This document shows positions 43,478 through 52,242 of a DNA stretch of 64,000 bases, in pieces. The translations under genes and the position numbers were made by a program. Every line of letters begins with the position of its first letter. Position 1 is the stretch's first letter. The stretch is from Spirochaetaceae bacterium (GTDB taxonomy: Bacteria > Spirochaetota > Spirochaetia > Treponematales > Treponemataceae): contig JAGBFB010000032.1 in NCBI GenBank assembly GCA_017936665.1, positions 22,383 to 86,382 on the forward strand, in the 5' to 3' direction. The notes below the pieces were generated by a model, which worked only from the letters and a program-made list of their open reading frames with translations, was not told the DNA's origin and did no database searches.

Positions 43478-43513
43478 AAAGATAATTTTAAGTTAAAGAA
43501 TAGTAACTGTCAA
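43478..43513 (-). promoter_or_regulatory. adenylate cyclase promoter, leaderless arrangement
   Basis: Minus strand TTGACA, 17 bp, TAAAAT, seven bases, ATG. The -35 is a perfect consensus, and no ribosome-binding site fits. The intergenic DNA from here to the toxin promoter at 43613 holds a short inverted repeat (TGTCAAT/ATTGACA) and no gene. Confidence 0.6.
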
Positions 43514-43612
43514 TGCTAATAAATTTAAGATAACTAACTTACAAAAACTAATCAGCGATTGACATTGTTAGTATTTGTATGTTTTATCACTTACAAGGAT
43601 GAAAGGTTATAC

Positions 43613-43641
43613 TTTACAAAATAATAGTTATAATTTATAAT
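43613..43641 (+). promoter_or_regulatory. toxin promoter, type I TA locus 1
   Basis: TTTACA (43613-43618), 17 bp, TATAAT (43636-43641). The same boxes and spacing precede the other two toxin copies. Start of transcription is expected near 43648. Confidence 0.8.
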
Positions 43642-43643
43642 GT

Positions 43644-43728
43644 AGTTGCACTCGTTGGCAATGTGCGACTTTGTCTCCAAACTCTACCAATCGAAAGATT
43701 GGAATATGAAAGTAGGAGGCTAAGCAAG
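43644..43728 (+). promoter_or_regulatory. structured 5' leader of toxin 1 with anti-Shine-Dalgarno
   Basis: Contains the stem GTTGCAC/GTGCGAC, the element TGTCTCCA (43672-43679), and a GAAA-capped hairpin CCAATC-GAAA-GATTGG just before the Shine-Dalgarno GGAGGC (43715-43720). GTCTCC can pair with GGAGGC through six bases with one G-U pair, or through TGTCTCCA with TGGAGACA at 43881-43888. Confidence 0.6.
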
Positions 43729-43827
43729 ATGACAATTTACGAAATTATTTCGATTGCAATTAACCTTGCAATTTTGTTACTTGAATTACTTAGTTACCTC
43801 CGCAATAGCAGAAGTAATACAGAGTAA
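43729..43827 (+). CDS. holin-like small toxin peptide (type I TA, Hol_Tox-like), copy 1
   Basis: A 32-residue peptide: short polar start (MTIYEI), one hydrophobic helix (ISIAINLAILLLELLSYL) and a charged tail (RNSRSNTE). This plan matches TxpA/Hol_Tox-type membrane toxins of type I systems. AGGAGG is nine bases upstream of the ATG, inside a structured leader. An antisense RNA with its own promoter converges and overlaps the 3' UTR. Copy 3 at 63929 has nearly the same N-terminus. Toxicity is inferred from the architecture. Confidence 0.75.
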   Translation: MTIYEIISIAINLAILLLELLSYLRNSRSNTE

Positions 43828-43914
43828 AAAATAAGTCGCCAATGTGCTGGAACCACTCTTGGCGACTGACCATAATTTAGTGGAGACAGACCGTTTGCTA
43901 ACGGGTGCATCCTT
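43827..43914 (-). ncRNA. antisense RNA antitoxin of TA locus 1
   Basis: Minus-strand promoter TTGAAA (43944-43949), 17 bp, TATATT (43921-43926). The RNA would start near 43914 and run to a terminator whose stem AGTCGCCAA/TTGGCGACT (43859-43867 with 43834-43842) is followed by TATTTTTTAC, ending at the toxin stop codon. It covers the toxin 3' UTR but not the coding region, as RatA does with txpA. It includes a copy of the TGTCTCCA leader element. Confidence 0.75.
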
Positions 43915-44048
43915 TCTTATAATATACATCTACTTACATATTTTTTCAAGTAATTTTTCTAATTCCTAAAATGCAATATGATTTGTAGTATTTTTACTTG
44001 AAAATCTTTTAATTGTACTTTTTTTAATTAATATGGTAAAATTATCTT

Positions 44049-44675
44049 ATGGAAGAATTATTTGGTTATGAAGTAATAAAAGAATTAGGAAAAGGCAAAA
44101 CTGGAATTTCATATTTAGTTTGTAAAGACGAAAAACAATTTGTTTTAAAGAAGATGAATCAAGATGTTTCTGATTATGAAAAGCAATTAGAAATTTTTAG
44201 AGGCGAAAAATTTTGTTACGAACGAATGTGCAAAATTGGAATTGGAGTTCCAATGTTATATGAATTTAATGAAGAAGAAAAATATCTTGTAAAAGAATAC
44301 ATCAGTGGAATTTGTGCAAGTGAATTAGCTTCAATCGGTTACAAAAAAGAAAATGGATTAACTGATAACCACTTTAAATTAATTTTTGATATGCACAAAA
44401 GGTTCAAAGAGATTGGAATTCATGTGGATTATTTTCCAACCAATTTTATTTATACAACTGACGAAAAAATTTATTGTATCGATTATGAATGTTATGATTA
44501 CAATCCTGAATGGGATTTTATCAACTGGGGAATTTATTATTGGTTAAATCAAGAAGGAATGAAAGAACATTCAGAAAAAGGTTCAACCGAAAAATTAAAT
44601 AAACTAGGAACTTACAAACCTTTCGATGAACCTTTTGAAAAAACAAAACAAGAATTGATGGAAAAATTTTTGTAG
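44049..44675 (+). CDS. protein kinase-like / APH-fold protein
   Basis: A 208-residue small kinase-fold protein. The glycine loop is ELGKGKTGISYLV, the ATP-binding lysine is in FVLKKM, the hinge is YLVKEYISG, and the catalytic HVDYFPTNFIY carries a D-x4-N pattern before CIDYECYDY as the metal motif. The family is related to RIO or LPS/aminoglycoside kinases. Substrate unknown. No ribosome-binding site is seen; TTGTAC, 18 bp, TAAAAT and six bases lead to the ATG. The gene stands alone. Confidence 0.75.
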   Translation: MEELFGYEVIKELGKGKTGISYLVCKDEKQFVLKKMNQDVSDYEKQLEIFRGEKFCYERMCKIGIGVPMLYEFNEEEKYLVKEYISGICASELASIGYKKENGLTDNHFKLIFDMHKRFKEIGIHVDYFPTNFIYTTDEKIYCIDYECYDYNPEWDFINWGIYYWLNQEGMKEHSEKGSTEKLNKLGTYKPFDEPFEKTKQELMEKFL

Positions 44676-44771
44676 ACGCTATTAGAAACGCTATCAGTAT
44701 CGGTGCAATGTATAAATTAGATTGTCATCCTTGAATAAAGTTTTCAAATGACAAAACTTTTTTAGACATCC

Positions 44772-45794
44772 TTAATTTTCATAATCAATCAGTTCATTTA
44801 ATAAATACGCTTTGTAATCATCAATGCAATCAAAAATTTTATGTGATTTAGGATTACCAAATTGCTTTACTAAATCTTTGACTCTATTTTTTTTTGCAAG
44901 ATTAAGAGCAGGAATATCCTCATCAATAATTTTTTGAACAATAGTTTTGCTATCATCAGTTAAGATATTTCCGATTTTCCATCTTGGATGCATATGTGTA
45001 AAATTAAAATATACATCAAAATTATTTGAAACATTCAGAGTGATTTCATCTTCGTTATGATAATAAAAAATTGATTCATCATTTATCAAAAGTTCACACA
45101 ATTGACTTTCAGTTTTAGTTTCAGAAAAATTATTATAATACGGAATCAACTCAGGTGGAATATCTTCTTTATTTATTCTTATGGTATAAAGTTTTTTGTT
45201 TTCACCGTCACAGGAACCAGAGTGAATAAAAAAATTAAAATCTTGACCAAAAGCTTTACAGCGTTCAGATAATTTTAATTTCTTACTCAGTGCCAACAAG
45301 TTGATAATATCAGAAGAATTGTTTGCGTTAATAAAAACTTGCCAACGAGGAGCAATTTCATTATTTAATAATATCTCTGTTGCAAGAAGCAATTCATTAA
45401 ATGCACCTTTTCTACCAATGTACCAATCAGTGATTTCTTCCATGCCGAAAAAAGTAAGCTGAACTTTTTTTACACCAACATTTTTTAGAAAGTGAACATA
45501 ATTTTTATCACGTGCTAAACGCCAAAAACTTGCAAGTTCAAAACGTTGTGGGTTTGCGTTTATTGAAAGTTGATTATCTTTTATCCATCTTTGTTCATAG
45601 TCATTACAAAAATCTGGTTCTCGTAACCAACTATAAAAAGTAAGAGAATTAAAATAAGGTTTAAAATAATCCACGATAATTTCGTCACTATTATCGGGCA
45701 TCTTTTTGTTCTGCATATGCCCAATCCAACAATGCTTACATCTGTTTGGGCAACCATACATATCAACTAAAATATGTAGATTCTGATGTTGCAT
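44772..45794 (-). CDS. radical SAM enzyme
   Basis: A 340-residue radical SAM protein with the [4Fe-4S] motif CPNRCKHCW (CxxxCxxC) near residue 15. The TIM-barrel strands follow (VQLTFFGMEE, WQVFINANN). No C-terminal SPASM or B12 domain was recognised. The ATG at 45794 has GGAG six bases upstream and is favoured over that at 45806. The substrate is unknown. It follows the ABC exporter by about 30 bp on the same strand, so the two may be co-expressed; whether the enzyme makes a peptide or metabolite that the exporter moves is speculation. Confidence 0.85.
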   Translation of the reverse strand: MQHQNLHILVDMYGCPNRCKHCWIGHMQNKKMPDNSDEIIVDYFKPYFNSLTFYSWLREPDFCNDYEQRWIKDNQLSINANPQRFELASFWRLARDKNYVHFLKNVGVKKVQLTFFGMEEITDWYIGRKGAFNELLLATEILLNNEIAPRWQVFINANNSSDIINLLALSKKLKLSERCKAFGQDFNFFIHSGSCDGENKKLYTIRINKEDIPPELIPYYNNFSETKTESQLCELLINDESIFYYHNEDEITLNVSNNFDVYFNFTHMHPRWKIGNILTDDSKTIVQKIIDEDIPALNLAKKNRVKDLVKQFGNPKSHKIFDCIDDYKAYLLNELIDYEN

Positions 45795-45824
45795 AAAATT
45801 CTCCATTGAAATGTCAGCTTCAAT

Positions 45825-47639
45825 TTATTCTGGTTTGTAAAATTGAGTTTCGTAAAGTTCTGTGTAAGTTCCACCAGATTTAACAAGGTCTGTATGAACA
45901 CCCCGTTCTGCAATAACTCCATCTTTGATAACAAGAATTTCGTCAGCAGCAAGAATTGTTGACAAACGATGAGCAATCAAAATACTTGTTCTTGAATCAA
46001 TAATCGGATTGATGGCATCTTGAATTTTCTTTTCAGAAATTGAATCAAGAGATGCAGTTGCTTCATCAAAAATTAAAAGCACAGGATCTTTTAATAAAAC
46101 ACGTGCGATAGAAAGCCGTTGCTTTTCGCCACCTGATAATTTAAGACCACGATTTCCAACCATTGTATCAAGACCTTTTTCTTGTTTCAAAATAAAATCA
46201 TCAATATTTGCTTTTTTACAAGCATCCATAATTTCTTCATCAGTTGCATCAGGTTTTGCATAAAGAAGATTTTCTCTAATCGTTCCGTTAAACAAATAAG
46301 TTTCTTGACTAACAATTCCAATTTTATCACGAAGCCACTCAAGGTCAAGTTCACGAACATCAACTCCATCAAAAGTAATTGTTCCGTTGCAAACATCATA
46401 CAAACGAGGAATCAAATTTGCGATTGTACTTTTTCCAGATCCAGAAGGACCAACCAGTGCAATACTATCCCCACTCTTCAAATCAAAATTGATATCCTTA
46501 AGAATTTGTCTTTCACCATCATAAGAAAATTGAACATTCTTAAATTCAATATTTCCAATTGCTTGTTCTAATTTTTTTGCTTGTGGATGATTTTTAATTT
46601 CAATTGGCATATCAAAATATTCAAAAATTCTTGTAAACAATGCCATAGCTCTAATCCATTCAACTTGAATATTCAAAAGGGAATTTACAGGACCATACAT
46701 TTTTCCAAGAAGAGCAACAAGAACAGTAATGTCACCTACAGTAAGAGATGAATTATATTTCATCATTAAAATTCCACCAACTAAGTAAAGCAACATTGGA
46801 CCAACACTTGAAAAAGTATTTATGATAACCATAAACCATCGTCCTGCCATACTTTCTTTGATGTTGAGTTTTATCATTTTGTTATTTACATTTTTATAAC
46901 GATTATATTCGTATTCTTCTTTTCCAAATAATTTTACTAAAAGTTGTCCACTAACAGATAATGTTTCATTTAAAATTCCGTTTATTTCGTCATTACATTC
47001 TTGAGCATCTTGAGTAAGTTCCCAGCGAGTTTTTCCTGCCCATCTTGTTGGAATTGTAAAAAGAGGAATTACTAAAACTCCAACTCCTGCTAAAATCCAA
47101 TTTTCTTTGAACATGATTACAACTGCTACAATCAATGTAATTGTGTTTGATAAAATTGAAGTGAATGTACTAGTAACAACTCTCTCAACTCCAGAAATAT
47201 CACTTGTCATTCTAGTAATGATATCACCTTGATTATTTGAAGTAAAAAATTTTTGTGACATTTGCTGAAGATGTTTATACATTTTGTTTCGCATATCAAA
47301 AGTGATATGTTGTGCAATCCAGTTATTTAAAAAACTTTCTCCAACACGAATTAAATTTGCTCCAAGAGTTACCCCAAGCGAAACTAAAATTAAAGTTATC
47401 AACATTTTCATATCACGATTGATTAAACCTTCATCAATGATACGACCTGTTAATACAGAAGGTAATAATCCCATTATCGAAGAAAGAATAATGAAAACAA
47501 AAATCAATATCATCTGTTTCCAATATGGAATCAAATAAGAAAAAATTCTTTTTAATAAAGAAAAGGTTACCTTAGGACGATTTGCTTTTTCTTCTTCAGT
47601 GAGGAATCCTCTATTCATTCCTCTCATACCCATTGCCAT
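45825..47639 (-). CDS. ABC exporter, fused permease-ATPase
   Basis: A 604-residue half-transporter with six helices in residues 40-320 and a nucleotide-binding domain: Walker A GPSGSGKSTIAN, Q loop SQETYLF, signature LSGGEKQRLSIAR, Walker B LIFDEATASLD and IAHRLST. It belongs to the YfiC/MdlB-like multidrug exporter group. The start lies inside the end of the upstream kinase gene (29-bp overlap) with AAGGAG before the ATG, so translation is coupled. Confidence 0.92.
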   Translation of the reverse strand: MAMGMRGMNRGFLTEEEKANRPKVTFSLLKRIFSYLIPYWKQMILIFVFIILSSIMGLLPSVLTGRIIDEGLINRDMKMLITLILVSLGVTLGANLIRVGESFLNNWIAQHITFDMRNKMYKHLQQMSQKFFTSNNQGDIITRMTSDISGVERVVTSTFTSILSNTITLIVAVVIMFKENWILAGVGVLVIPLFTIPTRWAGKTRWELTQDAQECNDEINGILNETLSVSGQLLVKLFGKEEYEYNRYKNVNNKMIKLNIKESMAGRWFMVIINTFSSVGPMLLYLVGGILMMKYNSSLTVGDITVLVALLGKMYGPVNSLLNIQVEWIRAMALFTRIFEYFDMPIEIKNHPQAKKLEQAIGNIEFKNVQFSYDGERQILKDINFDLKSGDSIALVGPSGSGKSTIANLIPRLYDVCNGTITFDGVDVRELDLEWLRDKIGIVSQETYLFNGTIRENLLYAKPDATDEEIMDACKKANIDDFILKQEKGLDTMVGNRGLKLSGGEKQRLSIARVLLKDPVLLIFDEATASLDSISEKKIQDAINPIIDSRTSILIAHRLSTILAADEILVIKDGVIAERGVHTDLVKSGGTYTELYETQFYKPE

Positions 47640-48483
47640 AAAAAACTCCTTCCATTTCTTGTTTATTATTATATGAATTTAATGCCATCAAAAAGAAAAA
47701 CATCTGTGAATATTTTTCAAATTCAGGCATTGGCTGATAAGTTTCATATCCAGATTTAAAACTATCCCAATCTTTAATTTGTGTTTTCAAAAAACTTAAT
47801 TCCCATTCTACAGGTCCGATTACATATCCGTCTAAATCAATACAGGTTGTAACAGTTTCGTTTTCAAATAAAAATTGGTCTGCACATATATCTACCATAA
47901 TAAATGAATTTTTACTACTTGTAAAATAATTTTCTGTTAGGCTTTTAAAATAATTTCTAACTTTTTTATCAAGAGAAGAATCTGTATTCCAAAATTGATT
48001 TATACATTCTTCAGCATGTAAAAGAACTCTTGAATAAAAATCTTCAACATCTTCAATTCCGATTATTCCACAATTTTTATGAGCAACTTGATGATTGTAT
48101 CCAATATATTGTCCAAGCGTATATGCATTATTTTTCCCACAAGGAAATTCATCTTCAGACCAAGAAGTGCCTTCAACAAATTCATAAATCATAGCGTATT
48201 CATCAGAAGCAACAAAGGGAACAATTTTTATGTGAGGATTATTTTTTAGTACATCATATAAATTTTTTAGATGTAAATTTTGTTTTTCAAAAGTGAATAA
48301 AAAAATATTTTTCATCATTAGCCAAAAAGGTGATAAATTATTTTTTATCATCAACGGAATTTTCAAAATGTATTTTTTATCTTCAAAATTAAAAACATAA
48401 ATTTCATTTGATGAAACTGAAATTTTTTCAAAGGAAGAAATGTTTTCTTTTGCATAGGCTAATTTTTTTTTTAGATTATCCAT
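47611..48483 (-). CDS. APH-family phosphotransferase
   Basis: A 290-residue kinase-fold protein. The N-lobe shows KYILKIPLMI, the hinge AMIYEFVEGTSW, and the C-lobe has FIMVDICADQFLFENETVTTCIDLDG, where the catalytic HxD is replaced by VDICADQF while the IDLDG metal motif remains. It is like fungal/bacterial APH-type kinases for sugars or antibiotics; activity is uncertain because of the altered loop. I use the ATG at 48483; a TTG lies at 48498. It overlaps the ABC exporter start downstream. Confidence 0.72.
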   Translation of the reverse strand: MDNLKKKLAYAKENISSFEKISVSSNEIYVFNFEDKKYILKIPLMIKNNLSPFWLMMKNIFLFTFEKQNLHLKNLYDVLKNNPHIKIVPFVASDEYAMIYEFVEGTSWSEDEFPCGKNNAYTLGQYIGYNHQVAHKNCGIIGIEDVEDFYSRVLLHAEECINQFWNTDSSLDKKVRNYFKSLTENYFTSSKNSFIMVDICADQFLFENETVTTCIDLDGYVIGPVEWELSFLKTQIKDWDSFKSGYETYQPMPEFEKYSQMFFFLMALNSYNNKQEMEGVFYGNGYERNE

Positions 48484-48490
48484 TATATTT

Positions 48491-48844
48491 TTATCCAATA
48501 ATATTTTTGTAAAACCAATTATCCGAAAGCATTTTCTTTATTGATTCAAATTTACATTGACACAGTTTTTCGCAAAGTTGCAAAACTTCTTCGTTATAAA
48601 AATTTTCAACTTCAAATCTTTTAATTCCGTCAGTTAAATGAAATGAAAATACAACTTTATCTTTTGTTAAATATTCATTCCAATATTCAAATGCTAAATG
48701 ATTTTTTATAAAATTTTCCCACATATCTGCTTTAGATTCAGGAAAAGAAACTGTAAAGTTTTCTCCATCTTTTTGAATAATAAAACCTTCTTGTTCCAAA
48801 TCTAAAATACTATTATCAATTCCCATAACATAAGAATGATACAT
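48491..48844 (-). CDS. hypothetical protein
   Basis: A 117-residue protein with no family that I recognise. It is acidic and aromatic-rich with FAFEYWNEYLT and FSFHLTDGIKRFEV. The start at 48844 has GGAGG five bases upstream and lies just after the GNAT stop; the frame extends further but into the GNAT gene. It lies between a GNAT and an APH-like kinase gene in an unbroken minus-strand run and is probably co-transcribed. Confidence 0.6.
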   Translation of the reverse strand: MYHSYVMGIDNSILDLEQEGFIIQKDGENFTVSFPESKADMWENFIKNHLAFEYWNEYLTKDKVVFSFHLTDGIKRFEVENFYNEEVLQLCEKLCQCKFESIKKMLSDNWFYKNIIG

Positions 48845-48861
48845 AAGTTCCTCCAAAGAAT

Positions 48862-49428
48862 TTATTTTCCTTTTACCCAATAGTCGCCGTATTCTGTGCC
48901 GTCGTTTCCTACAAGTTTGTGTTCATAAAAAACAAAGCCTAATTTTTCTAAAGTTGATTTTCGTTCGGTTGCATTTTGCCAACATTTTGTAGCGATTTTG
49001 TCGCAATAAAATAAATCGTAAGTGGGATTGATTATCAAAGACAAAATATTTTCAATTTCTGTTGATTTTTCGTAATCACTTCGTAAGTCCAATCGAAGTA
49101 AAGCACAATTATCAAATGCATCATTTTCTGAATCACGATGAAAAAGCTCGATTGTTCCGATGGCTTGATTTGTAGATTTATCAAAAATCGTCCAGCGAAC
49201 AAAATATCTTTCTTTGTAAGAAAAAATCCAAAAATCAACAGCTTGTTTCATGCGTTCAATTGTTTGGTAATAAAAATTATCTCCATTGCAATTATCCCCG
49301 TTAAAAAAAGGAACTGCCTTTTTGTCAGAATAAACTTTGTGCAAATCTTCTAAATCTTTTTCTTCAATTAAGCGAAGCAAGTATTTTTCATTTTCAAATT
49401 GTGGGCAAAACTCGTAAACATCTTTCAT
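48862..49428 (-). CDS. GNAT-family N-acetyltransferase
   Basis: A 188-residue RimJ-type GNAT: YLLRLIEEKDLEDLHKVYSD at the N-terminus, AIGTIELFHRD as the central strand, and ATERKSTLEKLGFVFYE at the end. The acetyl-CoA loop is less typical (LRLDLRSDYEKSTEI), so activity is uncertain. AGGAG precedes the ATG. Confidence 0.82.
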   Translation of the reverse strand: MKDVYEFCPQFENEKYLLRLIEEKDLEDLHKVYSDKKAVPFFNGDNCNGDNFYYQTIERMKQAVDFWIFSYKERYFVRWTIFDKSTNQAIGTIELFHRDSENDAFDNCALLRLDLRSDYEKSTEIENILSLIINPTYDLFYCDKIATKCWQNATERKSTLEKLGFVFYEHKLVGNDGTEYGDYWVKGK

Positions 49429-49517
49429 TTTATAATCTCCTAAAAATCATCTGTCTCTTTTTTCTATTATGTGAAGAATATTTTATCATAAAAATTTATT
49501 TAATTACAAATAATTTT

Positions 49518-50255
49518 TTACTTTGTACATTTTACTAATAAAAAATCCGGTTTATGAAATAAATCTTTGTAATCTGGATATTGTGAAAGAATTTCTTCTG
49601 TAGGAAGCGGCTCTATCATTTTGTTGATAGAAAAACCTACTTCTATTAAAGTGTTCACAATAGAAGAAAAAGTCCGATGATATTTTTTTACATTATCAAC
49701 AAACCAAGTTGATTCTCTTTCACCTTCAATTCCATAATTTGAAAGATTCAAATATAGTTTGTTTCCATTTTCATCTTTGGTCCATCTTTGACCACCTGAA
49801 TGACAAGTGCATAAAGGATTTTCTTGAGAAAAAATAAAAGCTCCATTTTCGTTAAGCAAATTATAAACATTTTTCACAACACCTGCAAAATCTTCAACAT
49901 AATGAAATGCAAGAGAGCTGATTACTATATCAAATTTTTCTGTTAATTCAAAAATATTTTCCATTGGCATATTGATATAAGTTATTTTTGAATCTGTATT
50001 TTCTTGCTTTGCAATCTCTAGCATTTTTTCAGAAATATCAATTCCAATAACTTTTTTAGCACCTCTTTCTACAAAACCTTTGCAATGTTCTCCAAATCCA
50101 CATCCTAAATCTAAAATTGTTTTATCTTTTAAATTTGGCATCATAGAAAATAAAGCAGGAATTTCAAAAAGATTATTTGCGTTTACTTGGTTTTCTCTAA
50201 TTTTTTTGTATCCTGCAAAAAAAATTTCGTTGTCATATATATTTTGCTGAGCCAT
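49518..50255 (-). CDS. class I SAM-dependent methyltransferase
   Basis: A 245-residue methyltransferase with the SAM-binding motif ILDLGCGFGEHCKGF near residue 45, VIGIDISEKMLEIA (motif II), and FDIVISSLAFHYVEDF (motif IV). It resembles UbiE/COQ5-like small-molecule methyltransferases. GAGGAATC precedes the ATG. A deleted paralogue survives at 39046-39117. Confidence 0.9.
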   Translation of the reverse strand: MAQQNIYDNEIFFAGYKKIRENQVNANNLFEIPALFSMMPNLKDKTILDLGCGFGEHCKGFVERGAKKVIGIDISEKMLEIAKQENTDSKITYINMPMENIFELTEKFDIVISSLAFHYVEDFAGVVKNVYNLLNENGAFIFSQENPLCTCHSGGQRWTKDENGNKLYLNLSNYGIEGERESTWFVDNVKKYHRTFSSIVNTLIEVGFSINKMIEPLPTEEILSQYPDYKDLFHKPDFLLVKCTK

Positions 50256-50269
50256 AAGATTCCTCTGTT

Positions 50270-50770
50270 TTATAAAATTATTTTTATGATTCCAGCAGAC
50301 GCTAATGCAATTATAACTCCTAAAAGTGTTCCTATAAAAGCACCTTTTGCATGAAAAAAATAATCTTTGTAATCCTTTTCCATATCTTCAGTTCCAGGAA
50401 TTCTCAATTTTTTGCTGTGACAAAAAACTCCAATATCTAAAACCAACAAATCAAAAAGATTTACTACAAAAAACAAAATAAAAACATGAAAAAAAGCAGA
50501 TTTAAAATCTCTACAACCAGAAAAATACGCCACTGCAGAAAACACAAAGACAAAAAAAACAATACCAAATATTTTTTTGCCAATGTGAGCTTTTTCACGT
50601 TTTTGTATTGAATCCCTATATTGAGGTAATTCTTCCACCCTTTTTCTAATATTTGGAGGATAAGACATTATCATTTTGATAGGATCTTTATACTGTGCAG
50701 GCAAAATCATCAATGTAAAAAGTAAACAACCCACAATACATTCTAAAAATAAAATCATACTAACTCTCAT
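50270..50770 (-). CDS. membrane protein of unknown function
   Basis: A 166-residue protein with four hydrophobic segments (about residues 5-25, 65-85, 90-115 and 140-165) and a cytoplasmic-looking loop MSYPPNIRKRVEELPQY. That loop recurs in uncharacterised membrane proteins of low-GC bacteria. No function known. It is 14 bp upstream of the methyltransferase gene on the same strand and may be co-transcribed. Confidence 0.65.
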   Translation of the reverse strand: MRVSMILFLECIVGCLLFTLMILPAQYKDPIKMIMSYPPNIRKRVEELPQYRDSIQKREKAHIGKKIFGIVFFVFVFSAVAYFSGCRDFKSAFFHVFILFFVVNLFDLLVLDIGVFCHSKKLRIPGTEDMEKDYKDYFFHAKGAFIGTLLGVIIALASAGIIKIIL

Positions 50771-50811
50771 AAATTAACAGTAAATATTTTTCCTCAGAAA
50801 AAGTTATTTTA

Positions 50812-50973
50812 ACAATTCCAAAAAATCATCATTGGAACAAAAAGCAAGGCAATAAAAAGCCAACCATTAAACTAATGTAAAGTTCCTGCTGGTAAAAATA
50901 GCAAAACAGCAACTAGAATGATTCCTGCAAAAAATTTTGCAAGTGTATTTAATACAAGTTTTGATTTTTCCAT
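50812..50973 (-). pseudogene. N-terminal fragment of an isoprenylcysteine methyltransferase-like gene
   Basis: From the ATG at 50973 the frame reads MEKSKLVLNTLAKFFAGI and then LLFLPAGTLH followed by a TAG, then FNGWLFIALLF in the same frame. This matches the N-terminus of the intact gene at 36527 (KFFVGFILISLLLFLPAGTF, then AWLFIALLFFP). The nonsense codon and the missing C-terminal catalytic half make it a pseudogene. A GGAAGAG site is still present upstream. Confidence 0.8.
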
Positions 50974-51032
50974 AAATACTCTTCCTTTGTCGTATATGTA
51001 TTCATTCAAGTTCACCTACTATTTCATTCAGT

Positions 51033-51557
51033 TTAAAAAACTTCTTTGCCTATCCTTGTATAATACACCTCATTGATTGCTGACACCGTTGCCAAGGAAC
51101 ACACTATCACAGAACTATACATTGGTTCAATAAAACGGAGTGTAAAAGGAAAAAGAAACAGTAAAAGTCCCGTGGCTTTATTCAAAATGGTATGCATGGA
51201 TACCAGCTTTTTGTTAGAAATCAGTCCCCAAACAACATTACATATTTTAATGATTGCTATAATAACAATCCAATTCCATAACCAAGTAGGAAATTCCATT
51301 AACGGTAGTATTTTCACAAAACACACTGCTACAAATGCACTATCTGCAACAGAATCTAATCTTGCTCCCAATTCACTAACAGACTTTGTTTTTCTTGCGA
51401 TTATTCCGTCTATCATATCCGTAATTCCACAAAACAAGTACATGATGTAAAAACTAATGGAAAAAACAGGACTGTACAACAGATATATACTACCTAAAAT
51501 TCGACTAATTGTAATTATGTTTGCTATCTGTTTTCTGAAATCCACTTTTTTGCCCAA
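51033..51557 (-). CDS. CDP-alcohol phosphatidyltransferase
   Basis: A 174-residue membrane enzyme with the family motif split as DMIDGIIARKT then ELGARLDSVADSAF (DGxxARx8Gx3Dx3D), and five or so helices. It transfers a phosphatidyl group from CDP-diacylglycerol to an alcohol such as glycerol phosphate or inositol. It overlaps the nucleotidyltransferase gene by 34 bp. The first codon is a TTG at 51557; a GTG at 51545 is an equally likely start, and neither has a good ribosome-binding site. Confidence 0.85.
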   Translation of the reverse strand: MGKKVDFRKQIANIITISRILGSIYLLYSPVFSISFYIMYLFCGITDMIDGIIARKTKSVSELGARLDSVADSAFVAVCFVKILPLMEFPTWLWNWIVIIAIIKICNVVWGLISNKKLVSMHTILNKATGLLLFLFPFTLRFIEPMYSSVIVCSLATVSAINEVYYTRIGKEVF

Positions 51558-52183
51558 TCAAACAAAGTTTCAGACATCAAACTGAAATCTATCGTTCCGC
51601 CATTTTTCAAATTCATAAAGTTTTCAACAATCATAAGTTCATCAGAAGATACAACTTTAAGTAATTCTTCCTGATATTTTATATAGTTCCCAGTTTGTTT
51701 AAAGACAAGTGCCTGCACCACAAAAGAAGCAGATTTATATAAGCCCCGCAAAATATCTTCGCTTTTTTCATGAAGCATATTGTGAACACATCCGTGGAAT
51801 ATGTTGCACGCACCAATTTTGATTGCTCTATTTATAGCATTTTCATCAATAAGAGCAAACACTTCATCAAGAGTTCCTTTGATTGGCGTGGTATCATTGC
51901 AAAACTGAAATAAGTCTGATGGTTCCCAGTTCATAATTTCATTCTTACCTGAAAGAAAACCGCAAATCAATTTTCTATGAGACAGCGTGTCTAGCATGTC
52001 ATTATAAATTTGAATATCCTTGGCGGACAATTCATCTAGAATTACAACAATATCAATGTCGCTTGTTTCTGTAGCTTCACCACGACCATAACTGCCTTGC
52101 AATCCAACAAACCACACACGATTTTCAAAAGTTTTATTTAATGTCTGCATAAAGTTTGACATCCAATTTGTAATATCTATCAT
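51524..52183 (-). CDS. nucleotidyltransferase-domain protein (aminoglycoside nucleotidyltransferase-like)
   Basis: A 219-residue protein with the minimal polymerase-beta motif GSYGRGEATETSDIDIVV around residues 30-47, containing GS and DxD. The C-terminal helical half resembles proteins that bind a substrate for nucleotidylation (ANT-like or MNT-like). No partner HEPN toxin gene adjoins. GAGGAG lies before the ATG. It precedes the CDP-alcohol phosphatidyltransferase with an overlap. Confidence 0.8.
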   Translation of the reverse strand: MIDITNWMSNFMQTLNKTFENRVWFVGLQGSYGRGEATETSDIDIVVILDELSAKDIQIYNDMLDTLSHRKLICGFLSGKNEIMNWEPSDLFQFCNDTTPIKGTLDEVFALIDENAINRAIKIGACNIFHGCVHNMLHEKSEDILRGLYKSASFVVQALVFKQTGNYIKYQEELLKVVSSDELMIVENFMNLKNGGTIDFSLMSETLFDWAKKWISENR

Positions 52184-52242
52184 TTTCTCATCTCCTCTAA
52201 ATTTCTATTTTTACCAGTTCCAAAAATCAGATTTTATCTACA

